A stretch of 64,000 nt of DNA. Source: Caloramator sp. mosi_1 (GTDB taxonomy: Bacteria > Bacillota > Clostridia > Clostridiales > Caloramatoraceae). The stretch lies in NCBI RefSeq assembly GCF_028622835.1, contig NZ_CP117677.1:2590820-2654819 (forward strand), in the 5' to 3' direction. The notes under the pieces were generated by a model. It saw nothing but the letters and a program-made list of their open reading frames with translations. It was not told where the DNA came from and did not search any database. This document shows, in pieces, positions 52,441 through 63,315 of the stretch. Both the position numbers and the translations under genes were made by a program. The stretch's first letter is position 1, and the number at the start of each line of letters is the position of its first letter.

Positions 52441-52775
52441 GTGTTTTTTATCCAGTTTACAATATCTTTTTGCCTTAAACTACCACACGCAATGTCGAGT
52501 CCTAATTTAACAAGCTCCTCTTGTGTATATTCAATATATACATTGTTATATTCTAATAAAACAAGCATAATATAAATTCCCATTCTTTTATTACCATCCA
52601 CAAATGGATGATTATTTATTATTGAATAGCATATATTTGCACATTTTTCTTCAACAGTTGGATAAAGTTCAATTCCTTCAAAGGTTATTTTTGAGTTTTC
52701 TATTGCTGATTCAAGAAGCTCAATGCTTCTTATGCCATAAGTTCCTCCTGTTGCCTCAACCATTTTCATATACAT
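52417..52775 (-). CDS. doc: Doc toxin (Fic/DOC fold; frameshifted at the end)
   Basis: About 119 residues. MVEATGGTYGIRSIELLESA, IELYPTVEEKCANICYSIIN and the catalytic NHPFVDGNKRMGIYIMLVLL (Fic motif of Doc) are present. Doc phosphorylates EF-Tu in studied systems. Near 52450 one A seems missing; restoring it gives WIKKHKNSLSIH and a stop at 52417, while the frame as found runs into the cupin gene to 52341. The N-terminal residues before MYMKM are also out of frame. The antitoxin gene lies 29 bases upstream. Confidence 0.88.
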
Positions 52776-52804
52776 TTTTAAAATAAAGGATATCTCTATA
52801 TACT

Positions 52805-53047
52805 TTATTTAGCAAGCTCCTTAAATGCCTCTAAATTTTTCATTAAAATTTTGTTTGCTATATCTTCTAATTTTTCTTCTTCTCCTGTTGTTTCTTTGTT
52901 AAATTCTTCATAGTCTAATAAAATATATTTAGGTTTATTATTTTTTAATATTATTACAGGCTTATCCTTTTCAACCATTCTTGCTATTTTAGAAAAATTT
53001 TGATTAGCCTCTGAAATTGATACTAAATTTTTAGTATTTACCAACAT
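52805..53047 (-). CDS. phd: Phd antitoxin
   Basis: 80 residues, intact. VNTKNLVSISEANQNFSKIA is the Phd/YefM DNA-binding start, DKPVIILKNNKPKYILLDYE the core, and the acidic, helical tail (ETTGEEEKLEDIANKILMKN) should bind Doc. GGAGGTGAT is close upstream of the ATG. It is the first gene of the pair and should repress the promoter at 53075-53106. Confidence 0.9.
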   Translation of the reverse strand: MLVNTKNLVSISEANQNFSKIARMVEKDKPVIILKNNKPKYILLDYEEFNKETTGEEEKLEDIANKILMKNLEAFKELAK

Positions 53048-53074
53048 ATCATCACCTCCACATCCTCTATTTAT

Positions 53075-53106
53075 ATTATATCATATTTTAGGATAAATTT
53101 ATCCTA
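53075..53106 (-). promoter_or_regulatory. phd-doc promoter with an 18-bp palindromic operator
   Basis: TATAAT (complement of 53075-53080) is the -10. The perfect palindrome TAGGATAAATTTATCCTA at 53089-53106 covers the expected -35 region. Binding of Phd there would block RNA polymerase. Confidence 0.7.
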
Positions 53107-53121
53107 TTGTTTAAAAATTCA

Positions 53122-55095
53122 TCTATTTTTGTGGTAATCCGCAGGTGAAATTTTTGCATACATAGGCGTAGGGTTCGTCCTTTATTTTAATTTCTTTAAT
53201 GTGGGGTATAATTTCATCTACCTTATCATCAGTTTTTACAAGCACCAGCATATTTTTGTATATTTTTTCTCATCTGTTCAAGGAATCTATCTATTTCCTT
53301 TTTATCCCTTGAAGCTATTACTATATCAATAGGCTCTGAAAAGAGTAAATCCTGTACAAGCAGTGCAAAGCTATGGGCAGATTTTATAGCCTTTATTTCC
53401 TTTGCAAAGCTGTTTAAGGTTTCATTTGCATATTTTTGATATCTTGTATCGCCAGTAATTCGATATAGAAGATATAGAACATAAGCTGCAACTGAATTTC
53501 CTGAAGGAACAGCACCATCATATATTTCCTTATTTCTTAATATTAATTCAGAGGACTCTTTTGCCTGGAAAAATGCACCTCTTTCACTATCCCATAATTC
53601 TTCTATCATCTTTTCGACTAATTTTATTGTCTCACTTAAGTACCTTGCTTCAAAGGTTGATAAATACAATTCTAAAAGTCCGAAGGTAAAAAGGCATAAT
53701 CATCAATTAACGGTTCAAAGCTGTATTCACCATCTTTATATCTATGCTTTAATCCGTCCTTTGAAAGAGAGAGTATAAAATCTGCTGCCTTTTTTGCCAT
53801 ATTTATATATTCATTATTGTTTAATACAAAACCTGCCCTTGATAAGGCTGCAATCATAAGACCATTCCAGTCGGTTAATATCTTTTCATCCCGTAAAGGT
53901 CTTATTCTATTTTCTCTAAATTTAAATATTTTGTCTCTAATCACTTCTAACTTATCTCTATATTCCTCATATTCCTTTATTTTATATAAAAGGTTTTGGC
54001 CTATTTTCTCGCCTGTTGCCTCCTCTTCAAAATTACCCTCCTCCTTTATGTTATATACCCTTTTAAAAAGTTCAAACTCATCGTTTGTTAATATGTTTCT
54101 AAGCTCATCATATGTAAAGGTGTAAAACTTTCCCTCAACCCCTTCACTATCTGCATCCTCTGCTGAATAAAAGGCACCTTCCTTTGAGGTTAAATCTCTT
54201 TTACATATTCAATAACCTTTTGTGCTACGGTTTTATATTTTTCTTCTCCAAAGACTCTATAGGCTTCTATATAGGCCAAAGTAAGTAGGGCTTGGTCGTA
54301 CAGCATTTTTTCAAAGTGAGGAAGTTTCCATTCTCTGTCGGTAGAATATCTATGGAATCCATACCCAATATGGTCAAATATTCCACCCTGCATCATTGCA
54401 TCAAGCGTTTTTGTTACCATATCCTTTATATCCTCATCCTTCTTTTCAACATATATGTTCATTAAAAATAACAGGTTGTGGGGATTGGAAATTTTGGTCT
54501 TTTATTAAATCCTCCATATAGTCTATCAAATATTACTTCAAACTCATTTACTGCCTCAAGCACATCCTCCTTTGTTATTTTTCCCTTTTTATCTTCTTGA
54601 TTGAGTTTTGTAAGTTCTCTAAAAATTTTCTCGGATGAGTCTAAAAGCTTTTTCTGTCCTTTTTCCAAAGTTCGTCTATTCTCTTTATCAAATCCTTCAT
54701 TCCTATTCTGTTATATATAGTTTCCTTTGGAATATATGTGGCAGAAAAGAAGGGTTTTTGTTTGGTGTCATTATAATAGTTAAAGGCCAACCTCCGTGTC
54801 CTGTCATCATCTGACAATACATCATATATATACTGTCTATATCCGGTCTTTCTTCTCTGTCCACCTTTATGCAAATAAAGGTTTCATTTAGAAGTTTTGC
54901 AACCTCCTCATCCTCAAAGCTCTCCTTTTCCATAACGTGGCACCAGTGGCAGGTGCTGTACCCTATACTTAAGAATATTGGCTTATCCTGTTTTTCTGCC
55001 TCTTTAAAGGCCTCATCACACCAAGGATACCAGTCAACTGGATTGTGGGCGTGCTGAAGTAGATATGGGGATTTTTCATTTATTAACCTATTCAT
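53122..55095 (-). CDS. YyaL-type protein: thioredoxin (DUF255) plus glycosidase-like domain (frameshifted)
   Basis: About 660 residues, normal for the family. The N-terminal DUF255 domain reads [40 protein letters not shown] with its CHWC redox motif, and [18 protein letters not shown]. An (alpha/alpha)6-barrel follows ([80 protein letters not shown]). It is related to human SPATA20; function is not established. At least eight breaks are needed. The ATG at 55095 is used, with GAGGGAG upstream. Confidence 0.92.
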
Positions 55096-55143
55096 TTTAA
55101 CCACTCCCTCATAATTTTAAACTTATTTTTCCCTTTTTTATCA

Positions 55144-55188
55144 AAATAATAAAGCAAAAGATGGGTAAACATCTCTTGCTTTATTATT
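55144..55188 (-). terminator. Long hairpin terminator between the Rpn and YyaL-type genes
   Basis: AATAATAAAGCAAAAGATG and CATCTCTTGCTTTATTATT pair over about 18 positions with one bulge and a 6-base loop. The right arm overlaps the stop codon of the Rpn gene (55184). Confidence 0.75.
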
Positions 55189-56067
55189 CAAGATACTTAT
55201 TTAATTCATTTATATCCTTCATATCGATAATTTCAATTAAGATTATATCTATTATTTCTAAAGGTAAATTTTTTAATTTTTCTTTATAGTCTTCTGGTAC
55301 CTTCCCAAACTTCTTAACGAGCAATCTAAGTAAAGTCTCTATCTTTCCATCCTTTACCCCCTCTAATTTTCCTTCTTCTCTTCCTTTTTTATGCCATCTT
55401 CATAAATCATTCTGCCTATATCTGTCATTTCAAACACCTCCCATATGCTCTTTTTATTTCATTATCACCAAACTTATTAAGTAGTGCAAACAACATACTT
55501 ATACACTGTATTTTATTTTCATTATTTTTTATATTACTTGCCAGTCTAATGCAATTTGCTGCTCTTTCTGATTTGCTTATTTTACTGTTCATTAATGGAA
55601 CAAAAGTTAGTTTTAATATATCCACATCTTCAAGTTCTTTTTCTCCCTCTATTTTTGTCTTATATCCTCAAATATATTATCACCATCTAAACTACTCATA
55701 CAAAAGGTTTTTATATAATATTTAATACTTCCCATATTTAATTCTGACCTTACATCTTTAATATCAGATGAATAAATTACTATTGTTTCTATTCTTCTGT
55801 TTTCTTTATATACAAAAGAAGCATCATAAAACAAAAATCTTCTTAAATCACTTTCTTTATTTGTTGTTTGAAATTCAAAATGAATATAACTTCCATCGTC
55901 AGCATAAAAAATATAATCGGTATAATTCGTATTAATCTCAATATTTTTTATTTCTGTATTTGCTGGTGCTATTATTTTTTTGTTTATACCAAAAACTTTA
56001 CTGCACTTTGTGAAAATAAATTAAGAGCATTTTTCATAACCGCATCCTCAATTTTATTATAATCCAT
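55184..56067 (-). CDS. Rpn-family PD-(D/E)XK nuclease (recombination-promoting nuclease; frameshifted)
   Basis: About 293 residues. The nuclease core is IFYADDGSYIHFEFQTTNKE (Asp and Glu-x-Gln of the motif), followed by RRFLFYDASFVYKENRRIET. The C-terminal tail reads YEDGIKKGREEGKLEGVKDG and is charged and helical, as in Rpn/PDDEXK_2 transposase-like proteins. In E. coli, Rpn proteins promote recA-independent recombination and some act as phage defence. GAGGTG precedes the ATG. Breaks are near 55660, 55430 and 55395. A LexA-box-like site lies 68 bases upstream. Confidence 0.8.
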
Positions 56068-56134
56068 ATACACACCTCTTTTCCATAGTGTAATCTAAAT
56101 CACTACTATTATGTGTAATTATTTCAATAATATA

Positions 56135-56148
56135 CGAACATATGTTTG
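56135..56148. promoter_or_regulatory. LexA (SOS) box-like palindrome
   Basis: CGAACATATGTTTG matches 13 of 14 positions of the Gram-positive LexA consensus CGAACRNRYGTTYC. It lies between the divergent Rpn and ABC-exporter genes, 68 bases before the Rpn start and 21 bases before the -35 of the exporter promoter. Confidence 0.55.
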
Positions 56149-56169
56149 TAATATATTTTCATAATTTTC

Positions 56170-56198
56170 TTGATTTGTAACTTAAACTATGTTATAGT
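56170..56198 (+). promoter_or_regulatory. Sigma-A promoter of the leader peptide and ABC exporter operon
   Basis: TTGATT at 56170-56175 and TATAGT at 56193-56198 are 17 bases apart. Transcription should start near 56205, some 50 bases before the leader-peptide ATG. Confidence 0.7.
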
Positions 56199-56255
56199 TA
56201 ATTTTGAAATGTAAATTTGTTCTAACTCAAGTTTAAAGGAAGGGAGGTTGTACTG

Positions 56256-56336
56256 ATGCTTAATAGAGTATTTTTATCAGATAAAGTGAATATTTTTGTC
56301 TATTTGGTACAACCTGACCTTAATACGTCCAATTAA
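56256..56336 (+). CDS. 26-residue leader peptide controlling the ABC exporter operon
   Basis: A short frame starting MLNRVFLSDK and ending VQPDLNTSN is preceded by a strong site, GGAAGGGAGG, at the usual distance. It ends 23 bases before a terminator hairpin and 74 bases before the exporter start. Its coding sequence contains GTACAACCTGACC (56307-56319), which can pair either with its own ribosome-site region or with the terminator. This is the design of a ribosome-mediated attenuator, as described for bmrB in front of bmrCD in B. subtilis; I see no sequence identity to BmrB. Confidence 0.75.
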   Translation: MLNRVFLSDKVNIFVYLVQPDLNTSN

Positions 56337-56358
56337 GCTTTTACCCTTTTGAAGATGC

Positions 56359-56390
56359 GGTCATAGGTTTAGTACCTATGACCTTTTTAT
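56359..56390 (+). terminator. Attenuator terminator before the ABC exporter genes
   Basis: GGTCATAGGT (56359-56368) and ACCTATGACC (56374-56383) form a perfect 10-bp stem with a 5-base loop, followed by TTTTTAT. The left arm with its loop (GGTCATAGGTTTAGTAC) is complementary to GTACAACCTGACC at 56307-56319 with two 2-base bulges, giving an alternative antiterminator. Confidence 0.85.
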
Positions 56391-56409
56391 TTTATCTGGA
56401 GGTGAGATT

Positions 56410-58168
56410 ATGTTCTTTAAATTTATGAAGGGATATAGATTGAAATATATATTTGCCAGTATTTCTATTATTATTTCTCTCTTTTTATCTATAATCATAC
56501 CTATAATAATCAAAACAAGTATTGACTCCATTATTGGAGATAAGGAAGTTGAAGGTAGGTATATACTCTATCTTTTAACTACCTTGGAGGTAGGGATTAT
56601 TTAAGAAAACATCTTTACATTGTTGCTTTTTTAATTGTTTTAATCACTTTACTTAATGGAATTTTTATGTATATTAAGGGAAAATGGTCAAGCCAGGCTG
56701 CAGAGGCTGTTGCTAAAAATTTAAGAGACAGACTCTACAGTCACCTTCAAAGGGTATACTACAACTTTCACGTAGAGGCTAAAACTGGAGATTTGATTCA
56801 AAGGTGTACCTCCGACGTTGAGACTATAAAGAGCTTTTTGGCTGTTCAATTTGTAGAGATAGGAAGAACTGTTTTTATGGTTATCTTTATACTCTCTATA
56901 ATGTTTTATTACAACGTAAAATACGCCTTTGTTTCTATTTCAATTTTACCCTTTATATTTGCTGCATCCTTTGTATTTTTCAAAAGGGTTAAAAGGGAGT
57001 TTCAAATGTGTGATGAGGCAGAGGGGAAATGTCTGCTGTGCTTCAGGAGAATTTGACAGGAGTTAGAGTTGTTAAGGCCTTTAATCGTGAAGAGTATGAA
57101 ATAGAAAAGTTTGAAGAAAAAATAGAAGGTATAGGGATCTTCTTTTGAAGTTAATGAAGACCTTTGCCTACTTTTGGTCTACCTCCGATGCAATGTGTAT
57201 GCTCCAAACCTTCTTGGTTGTGGTATATGGTGTATATCTTGCATCAAAGGAAATAATTACACTTGGAACGCTTTTTATATTCATAAGCTACATCGGGATG
57301 CTTCTTTGGCCTATAAGACAGCTTGGAAGAATTTTATCGGATATGGGTAAGAGCTTTGTTGCAATAGGACGTATAAACGAAATATTACAGCAACCCCTTG
57401 AAGATTTAGACTCTGGAGTTAAGCCAAATATAGAAGGAAATATTAGTTTTAATAATCTATCCTTCGCTTATAAGGATGGAAAGGATGTATTAAAGGATGT
57501 TACCTTTAGCATAAAAAGGGAGAAACTGTTGCAATAATTGGGCCTTGCGGTTCAGGTAAGTCTACCTTAGCCCATCTACTACTTGGTCTTTATGATTATG
57601 ATAGAGGTTCTATTGAGATTGATGGGGTTGAGGTTAAAAATATAAACAAAAACTATCTAAGGCAAAATATTGGGCTTGTTTCGCAGGACTGCTTCCTCTT
57701 TTCAAAGACTTTAAGGGAAAATATTGCAATTTCAGTAGAAAGTGCAAAGGATGACAGTATTATTCAAGCAAGTAAGATTGCTGATATACACGACACCATT
57801 TTGTCCTTTGAAAAGGGATATGAAACACAGATTGGTGAAAAGGGGTTACCCTATCTGGAGGACAAAAACAGAGGGTTGCCATTGCAAGGTGTGTTATAAA
57901 GGATTATAAGGTTTTAATATTTGACGACTCCTTAAGTGCCGTTGACACTGAAACAGAACAGCATATAAGAAGAAGGCTTAAAGAAAGAAGCAAAGATACC
58001 ACAACAATTATAATCACCCACAGGCTTACAACAGCCCAAGAATGCGACAGGATAATTGTGCTTGATAAGGGAAGGATTGTTGAAATAGGAAGCCACAAGG
58101 AGCTTATGAGCAAAGATAGTTTATATAAAAAGCTTTGGGATATTCAAAGTCAGCTTGATGAGGAATAA
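56410..58168 (+). CDS. ABC exporter half-transporter, BmrC-like (frameshifted)
   Basis: About 585 residues. Six helices (YIFASISIIISLFLSIIIP onwards) form the exporter core; VEAKTGDLIQRCTSDVETIK is a typical coupling segment. The ATPase part has Walker A IIGPCGSGKSTLAHLLLG, Q-loop GLVSQDCFLFSKTLRENI, signature TLSGGQKQRVAIARCVI, and Walker B VLIFDDSLSAVDTETEQ, where Asp replaces the catalytic Glu. That degenerate site is a hallmark of the BmrC-type subunit in heterodimers. GGAGGTGAG precedes the ATG. Breaks are near 56600, 57030, 57135, 57525 and 57845. Confidence 0.92.
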
Positions 58169-58180
58169 GGTGGTGATTTT

Positions 58181-59966
58181 ATGGAAATTAGGGAACAGGA
58201 GTTTAAAAAGAGATTCGACCTGCATCTTTGGAAAAGGTTGTTTGATTTTTTAAAGAAATATAGGAACTCTGTTATTCTTTTGGTTTTTGTTATGATTGGG
58301 GTTGGAGTAATTGATGCAACCTTCCCCATTTTAAACAGGTATGCAATAGATAATTATGTTAAAAACAATAGCCTTGAAGGTTTTTGGAAATTTATGTTGG
58401 TTTATTTAGCTTTGATAATAGTTCAGGTATTTAATGTATGGTGGCTTATTGCCCTTGCAGGTAAAATAAATATGGGGCTGTGCTACGATATTAGAAAAAA
58501 TGCCTTCATTAAACTTCAAAAACTATCCTTCTCCTTCTTTGACAAAACACCTGTAGGGTGGATTATGGCAAGATTAACCTCAGACGTTGCAAGAATCGGC
58601 GATACTTTAGCTTGGGGGATTGTGGATTTTATTTGGGGAATTTCAATAATGACTTCAATTGTCATATATATGTTTATACTAAACGTTAAACTTGCTTTAA
58701 TTACATTGAGTGTTGTACCATTCCTTGCTCTTTTAAGCATATATTTTCAAAAGAAGATATTATTTGAATATAGAAGGGTAAGGAGAATAAATTCACAGAT
58801 AACAGGTGCCTTCAACGAGGGAATAATGGGGGCAAAAACTTCAAAGATATTAAACATTGAGGATAAAAATATACAGGAGTTTGAAGGTTTGACAAAGAGT
58901 ATGTTTTCATCATCTGTACGGGCTGCCGTTTTATCCTCCATATATATGCCTCTTGTTATGACTCTTGGAAGCATTGGTACTGCCCTTGCCCTAAACTTTG
59001 GTGGAAGGAGCGTCATTTTAGGAGGCATTAGCTTTGGTACTCTAACTGCCTTTATCTCCTACTCTATTCAGTTTTTGACCCTGTTAGAGAACTTGCAAGG
59101 GTTATGGCAGAATTTATTTCTGCCCAGACTGCTGCCGAAAGAGTTATATCTTTAATTGATACAGAGGTTGAAATTAAAGATTTTGGAGAGCTGTCAAAAA
59201 TCAAGAGGATAAAGGGAGACATTGAATTTAAAGATGTTTACTTTTCTTATAAGGAGGGAGAAGACGTACTTGAGGATTTCAACCTTAAAGTAAAGGCAGG
59301 ACAGAGCATTGCCCTGGTTGGAGAAACAGGCTCTGGAAAAAGCACTATAGTTAATCTTCTATGCAGATTCTATGAACCAACAAGGGGAACAATTTTTATT
59401 GATGGAATGGATTATAAAACTATTCCTTTATCAAAACTGCACTCGAGCCTTGGATATGTGCTTCAAACTCCTCACCTTTTAGCGGCACTATAAAGGAGAA
59501 TATACAGTATGGAAACTTAAATGCAAGTTTTGAGGAGATTATTGAGGCTGCAAAGCTTGCAAATGCTCACGAATTTATTATGTCCCTTGAAAAGGGATAT
59601 GATACCGAGGTTGGTGAAGGTGGAGCTAAGCTTTCTGTTGGACAAAGACAGCTAATCTCCATTGCAAGGGCAATTGTTGCAAACCCAAGTATTTTTATAT
59701 TAGACGAAGCAACCTCCTCTGTGGATACAGAAACAGAGCATATGATACAGCAGGCAATTTCAAAGGTCTTAAAGGGAAGAACCAGCTTTATAATTGCCCA
59801 CAGATTATCTACAATAAAATCCGCCGACAGGATACTTGTAATAAGGGACGGCAGGATTATAGAGGATGGAAATCACAGAGAGCTTATGAAAAGAAAGGGA
59901 TACTACTATAGGCTTTATACAAATCAATATATACTTGAACAGGAAAAGAATATATTTGGGACATAA
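58181..59966 (+). CDS. ABC exporter half-transporter, BmrD-like (frameshifted)
   Basis: About 595 residues. An N-terminal extension (MEIREQEFKKRFDLHLWKRL) precedes six helices. The ATPase part has Walker A LVGETGSGKSTIVNLLCRFY, Q-loop LGYVLQTPHLFSGTI, signature KLSVGQRQLISIARAIV and Walker B IFILDEATSSVDTETEH with the normal catalytic Glu. It therefore carries the active Walker B, complementing the BmrC-like partner, whose stop lies 12 bases upstream. The heterodimer probably exports drugs or other amphiphiles. Breaks are near 59090 and 59480. Confidence 0.93.
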
Positions 59967-59981
59967 AACATTTAAAAGATA

Positions 59982-60049
59982 TAGAGCCCCAATAAGGATT
60001 TTTGAAATTATTCTTTAGCTAAAGAGCTGTGTAATCCTTTTTGGGGCTA
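59982..60049 (+). terminator. Long terminator hairpin after the ABC exporter operon
   Basis: AGCCCCAA-AAGGATT and AATCCTT-TTGGGGCT pair across about 35 bases that contain a second small hairpin (TTTAGCTAAAG). It lies between the convergent exporter and CapA genes and may stop both. Confidence 0.7.
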
Positions 60050-60074
60050 CTACTATATAACAGTTTTTTATATT

Positions 60075-61092
60075 TTATTTACTATATTTCTTTATTCTAT
60101 CTAACACCCTTTGGGCGTCTTTTCCTGTAAACAGAGTTGGTTGGAAGTTGTTTCTATATTTAACTGATGAAACTGATGCAGGTATTATCTTATAGTTTTT
60201 ACCGTCTATTAGTTTTCCGTCTTTAAACTTGAAGGTCTGTTGATATATAAAGGTGTCTTTATCAAAGGGATTTACATTGCCTCCAAAGCAAAAATTTCCA
60301 AGGCTGTAGACAATCATTTTTCCCTTATATTGTTCAATTCCCTGAATTACGTGGGGATGATGTCCTAATACTAAATCTGCACCCGAATCAATTGTGTATC
60401 TACCAAGGCTTTTTGTGTTTTATTGGCATAGTTTTTCTTCTCTTCTCCCCAATGAAAACTTACAATTACAATATTTGCACCCTTTGATTTCAGATATTTA
60501 ATATCGTCCTTTATTCTTTTTCTCAAGGCCTTTGTATCTGCCCAGCCGGTATATCCTAAAAGACCAACCTTTACGCCTTTTATTTCTTTTATTTTTCTCT
60601 GTTCTCTTCCAAAATATTCTATTACACTTTTACCTAAATAATACAGTGTATCCCTGTAACCCTTTTCTAAAAAATCGTATGTATGGTTGTTTGCAAGATT
60701 TACAGCCTCTATACTACCTTCCTTTAATATGTTTGTGAATTCTGGCAAACCTTTAAACCTATAGTCTTTATTAGCCATTTTAGTTGAATTTGTTAGCGTT
60801 CCCTCAAAATTTACTATTGTTAAATCATCCTTTTCAAAAATATGTTTTACATTTCTAAAAAATAAGAATAGTCTTTGTTTTGTGTGTAAAATTCGTTCAT
60901 AAAGGTTAATTTATATCGTGTTGTTGGGTCTGTACCGAGTGTACAATCTCCAGCTGCAGATATGGTTATTTCAATCACGTCGCTTTGCTTATTGTCTATA
61001 TTTTGTGATGTATCTGCAAAAGCTGTTTTTATAGTATTGGTATTTGTAATTATAAATAAAGATAAAACAAAGCTTAACAGTGTTTTTTTCAT
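60075..61092 (-). CDS. CapA/PgsA-family protein, secreted (frameshifted)
   Basis: About 337 residues. A signal peptide (KKTLLSFVLSLFIITNTNTI) is followed by the metallophosphatase-like CapA domain: ITISAAGDCTLGTDP, TIVNFEGTLTNSTK, EAVNLANNHTYDFLEKGYRD, VIVSFHWGEEKKNYA, DLVLGHHPHVIQGIEQYKGK and MIVYSLGNFCFGG. These are the metal-ligand positions of the family. CapA takes part in poly-gamma-glutamate capsule anchoring in bacilli, but no cap/pgs synthesis genes lie nearby, so its role here is open. The ATG at 61092 is preferred, with GGGGA upstream. Breaks are near 60860, 60800 and 60365. Confidence 0.88.
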
Positions 61093-61210
61093 TACTACTT
61101 CCCCTAAAATCATATATTTTAAATTATACCATTTTTTATTATATGTGCTATAAAAAATTTATAGACATAAAATCTATACTATATATCGACATCAATATAA
61201 TTATAAGTTA

Positions 61211-61239
61211 TTACATTTACTGATTTTATATGTTATTAT
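61211..61239 (+). promoter_or_regulatory. Probable promoter of the MoxR operon
   Basis: TTACAT and TATTAT are 17 bases apart, with transcription expected near 61246, shortly before the GTG start at 61263. The region is AT-rich, so the call is moderate. Confidence 0.45.
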
Positions 61240-61262
61240 ATAAATGAAGGGAGTGGTAATCT

Positions 61263-62193
61263 GTGAAAGAATTTGTTGATTTTTCTAATAAGATAAGAAA
61301 AAATATATCAAAGGTTATTATAGGTAAAGAAGAAATAATAGATTTAATTACTGTTGGTTTTATATGCGGTGGACATATTCTTTTAGAGGATGTGCCTGGG
61401 CTTGGAAAAACTACTTTAGCAAAGGCCTTTTCAAGAACCTTAGGCCTTAATTTTACAAGAGTTCAGTTTACTCCAGATTTAATGCCCTCTGATTTAACGG
61501 GTATAAACTTCTATAATCAAAGGTCTATGGAATTTGAATTTAAAAGAGGTCCTATCTTTACGAACATACTTCTTGCTGATGAAATAAATAGAGCTACACC
61601 TCGTACACAGTCAAGCCTTCTTGAAGCTATGGAGGAAAAGCAGGTTTCAGTTGATGGAAACACCTACATTTTAAACAAGCCCTTTATGGTTCTTGCTACC
61701 CAAAACCCTGTTGAGTCCTTTGGAACCTTCCCTCTTCCTGAAGCACAACTTGATAGATTCCTAATGAGAATTTCATTAGGGTATCCAAGCAAAGAGGAGG
61801 AAAAAATATTATTAAAAGATATAAAGAGGAAAATCCTCTTGAGGAGCTTTTCGAAGTTGTAACAAGGGAAGAAATAGATTATGTTCAAAGGAATTATAAA
61901 TATGTAAAGGCATCAGAGGAGGTAATAAACTACATACTTGACATAGTTGAATATATTAGAAATTCAGAGGAAGTTATACTTGGTGCAAGTCCCCGTGCTA
62001 CTTTAAGCCTTTTAAGGCATCACAGGCCTATGCTGCAATAAATGGTAGGGACTTTATTATTCCTGAGGACGTTAAATTCCTTGCCCCCTATGTACTAAAC
62101 CACAGAATAATAACAAAAACAAAGTCAAAATCAATTTATTCCTTTGTTTTAAAGTGCTTGGATAATGTAAAGGTTCCACTTGAAGAGGTTTAG
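61263..62193 (+). CDS. MoxR-family AAA+ ATPase (two frameshifts)
   Basis: About 311 residues. GKEEIIDLITVGFICGGHIL, Walker A VPGLGKTTLAKAFSRTLG, the FTPDLMPSDLTG loop, Walker B ILLADEINRATPRTQSSLLE, AMEEKQVSVDG, and sensor 1 FMVLATQNPVESFGTFPLPE are all MoxR motifs. The C-terminal lid reads YVLNHRIITKTKSKSIYSF after breaks near 61827 and 62015, each a missing base. MoxR ATPases act as chaperones for neighbouring DUF58 or VWA proteins. GTG start with GGGAG at nine bases. The DUF58 gene follows 11 bases later. Confidence 0.95.
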
Positions 62194-62204
62194 GAGGAAC
62201 TATT

Positions 62205-63315
62205 ATGTTTTACGTTCTTTTGTTTTTGATTGGACTTTTTTTACTGTAAATGAAATGATGAAAAAGTATATTTATAAGGAAATATACTTCGACATAAACC
62301 CCTCCTGCGACGTTGTTGAATTTGGGCAGGAGATAAAGTTAAGTTTTAAGTTGGAAAATAGAAAAAAATTCCCGTAACCTTTCTTGAGGTGTTTTTAGAA
62401 GTTCCAAAGGGAATGTACTTTAAAAATGCTAAAAATAAAATAAGAGACGAACAGTATTTTGGTTTTCAGACAGTACTTATGCCCTATCAAAGAAGAATAA
62501 GAGATTATAATGTAGGTTTTAAAAAACGTGGACTTTATATAATACATAGTGCATCTTTGCAGGTTGGAGATATTTTAGGACTCTCTACTAAGGATGTCTC
62601 CTTCAATATGAATAGGTCCATTATTGTATTGCCCCGGAAATTAAATTTTGAGGAAATACTTCTACCCTATGGAAGTACAATGGGTAACATTTCTGTTAAG
62701 AGATTTATTTTAGATGATCCTACAATGATTATAGGACTTAGGGAGTATACGGGTTTTGAACCTCAAAAGCACATCCACTGGCCAACTTCTTTAAGACTTA
62801 ATAAACTTATGGTTAAAAACTTTGACTACACCACCGATAGTACGGTTATGGTTGTTGTAAATGTTGAAAGTTATAAGCCCTTTTATTACAGTATAGACTA
62901 CAGAAGAATTGAGGCCTGTATTTCTGTTACAAGGGATATTTGCGAAAAGTTCCACGACAATAATATACCCTATGGTATAGCAGTAAATTCACAGATAACA
63001 AGTACAAATGTAGAAGTAATACACTATGGATTAACAGAATACCACAAATACAACGTTTTAAAAATGCTTGGTATGGCCGATTACAATATATCAATGCCCT
63101 TTGAGGACTATTTAGAATATTTAATGCCAATCTGTTCAAACTACAGTTCCTTTGTTTTAATACTTCCAAAGGTTTTTAAGGAGTATGTCCAAAATATAGA
63201 AAAACTTTCAAAACAAATAAATAAGCTAACCATAATTACTGCATCTAAAGAAAACCTTGAACTTTTAAGTAAAGATAACATTGAAACCTTTATAATTGGG
63301 GGCGATTTTAATTGA
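62205..63315 (+). CDS. DUF58 domain protein (frameshifted at the N-terminus)
   Basis: About 370 residues. One or two N-terminal helices (FYVLLFLIGLF) are followed by a beta-rich part (EIKLSFKLENRKKFPVTFLE, VGFKKRGLYIIHSASLQVGD) and the DUF58 signature IIGLREYTGFEPQKHIHWPT, SLRLNKLMVKNFDYT, in which the usual GD is GF/EP. A VWA-like C-terminal part follows (VMVVVNVESYKPFYYSIDYR). DUF58 proteins pair with MoxR ATPases, and function is poorly known. TAGGAGG precedes the ATG. Breaks are near 62245 and 62370. Confidence 0.9.
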
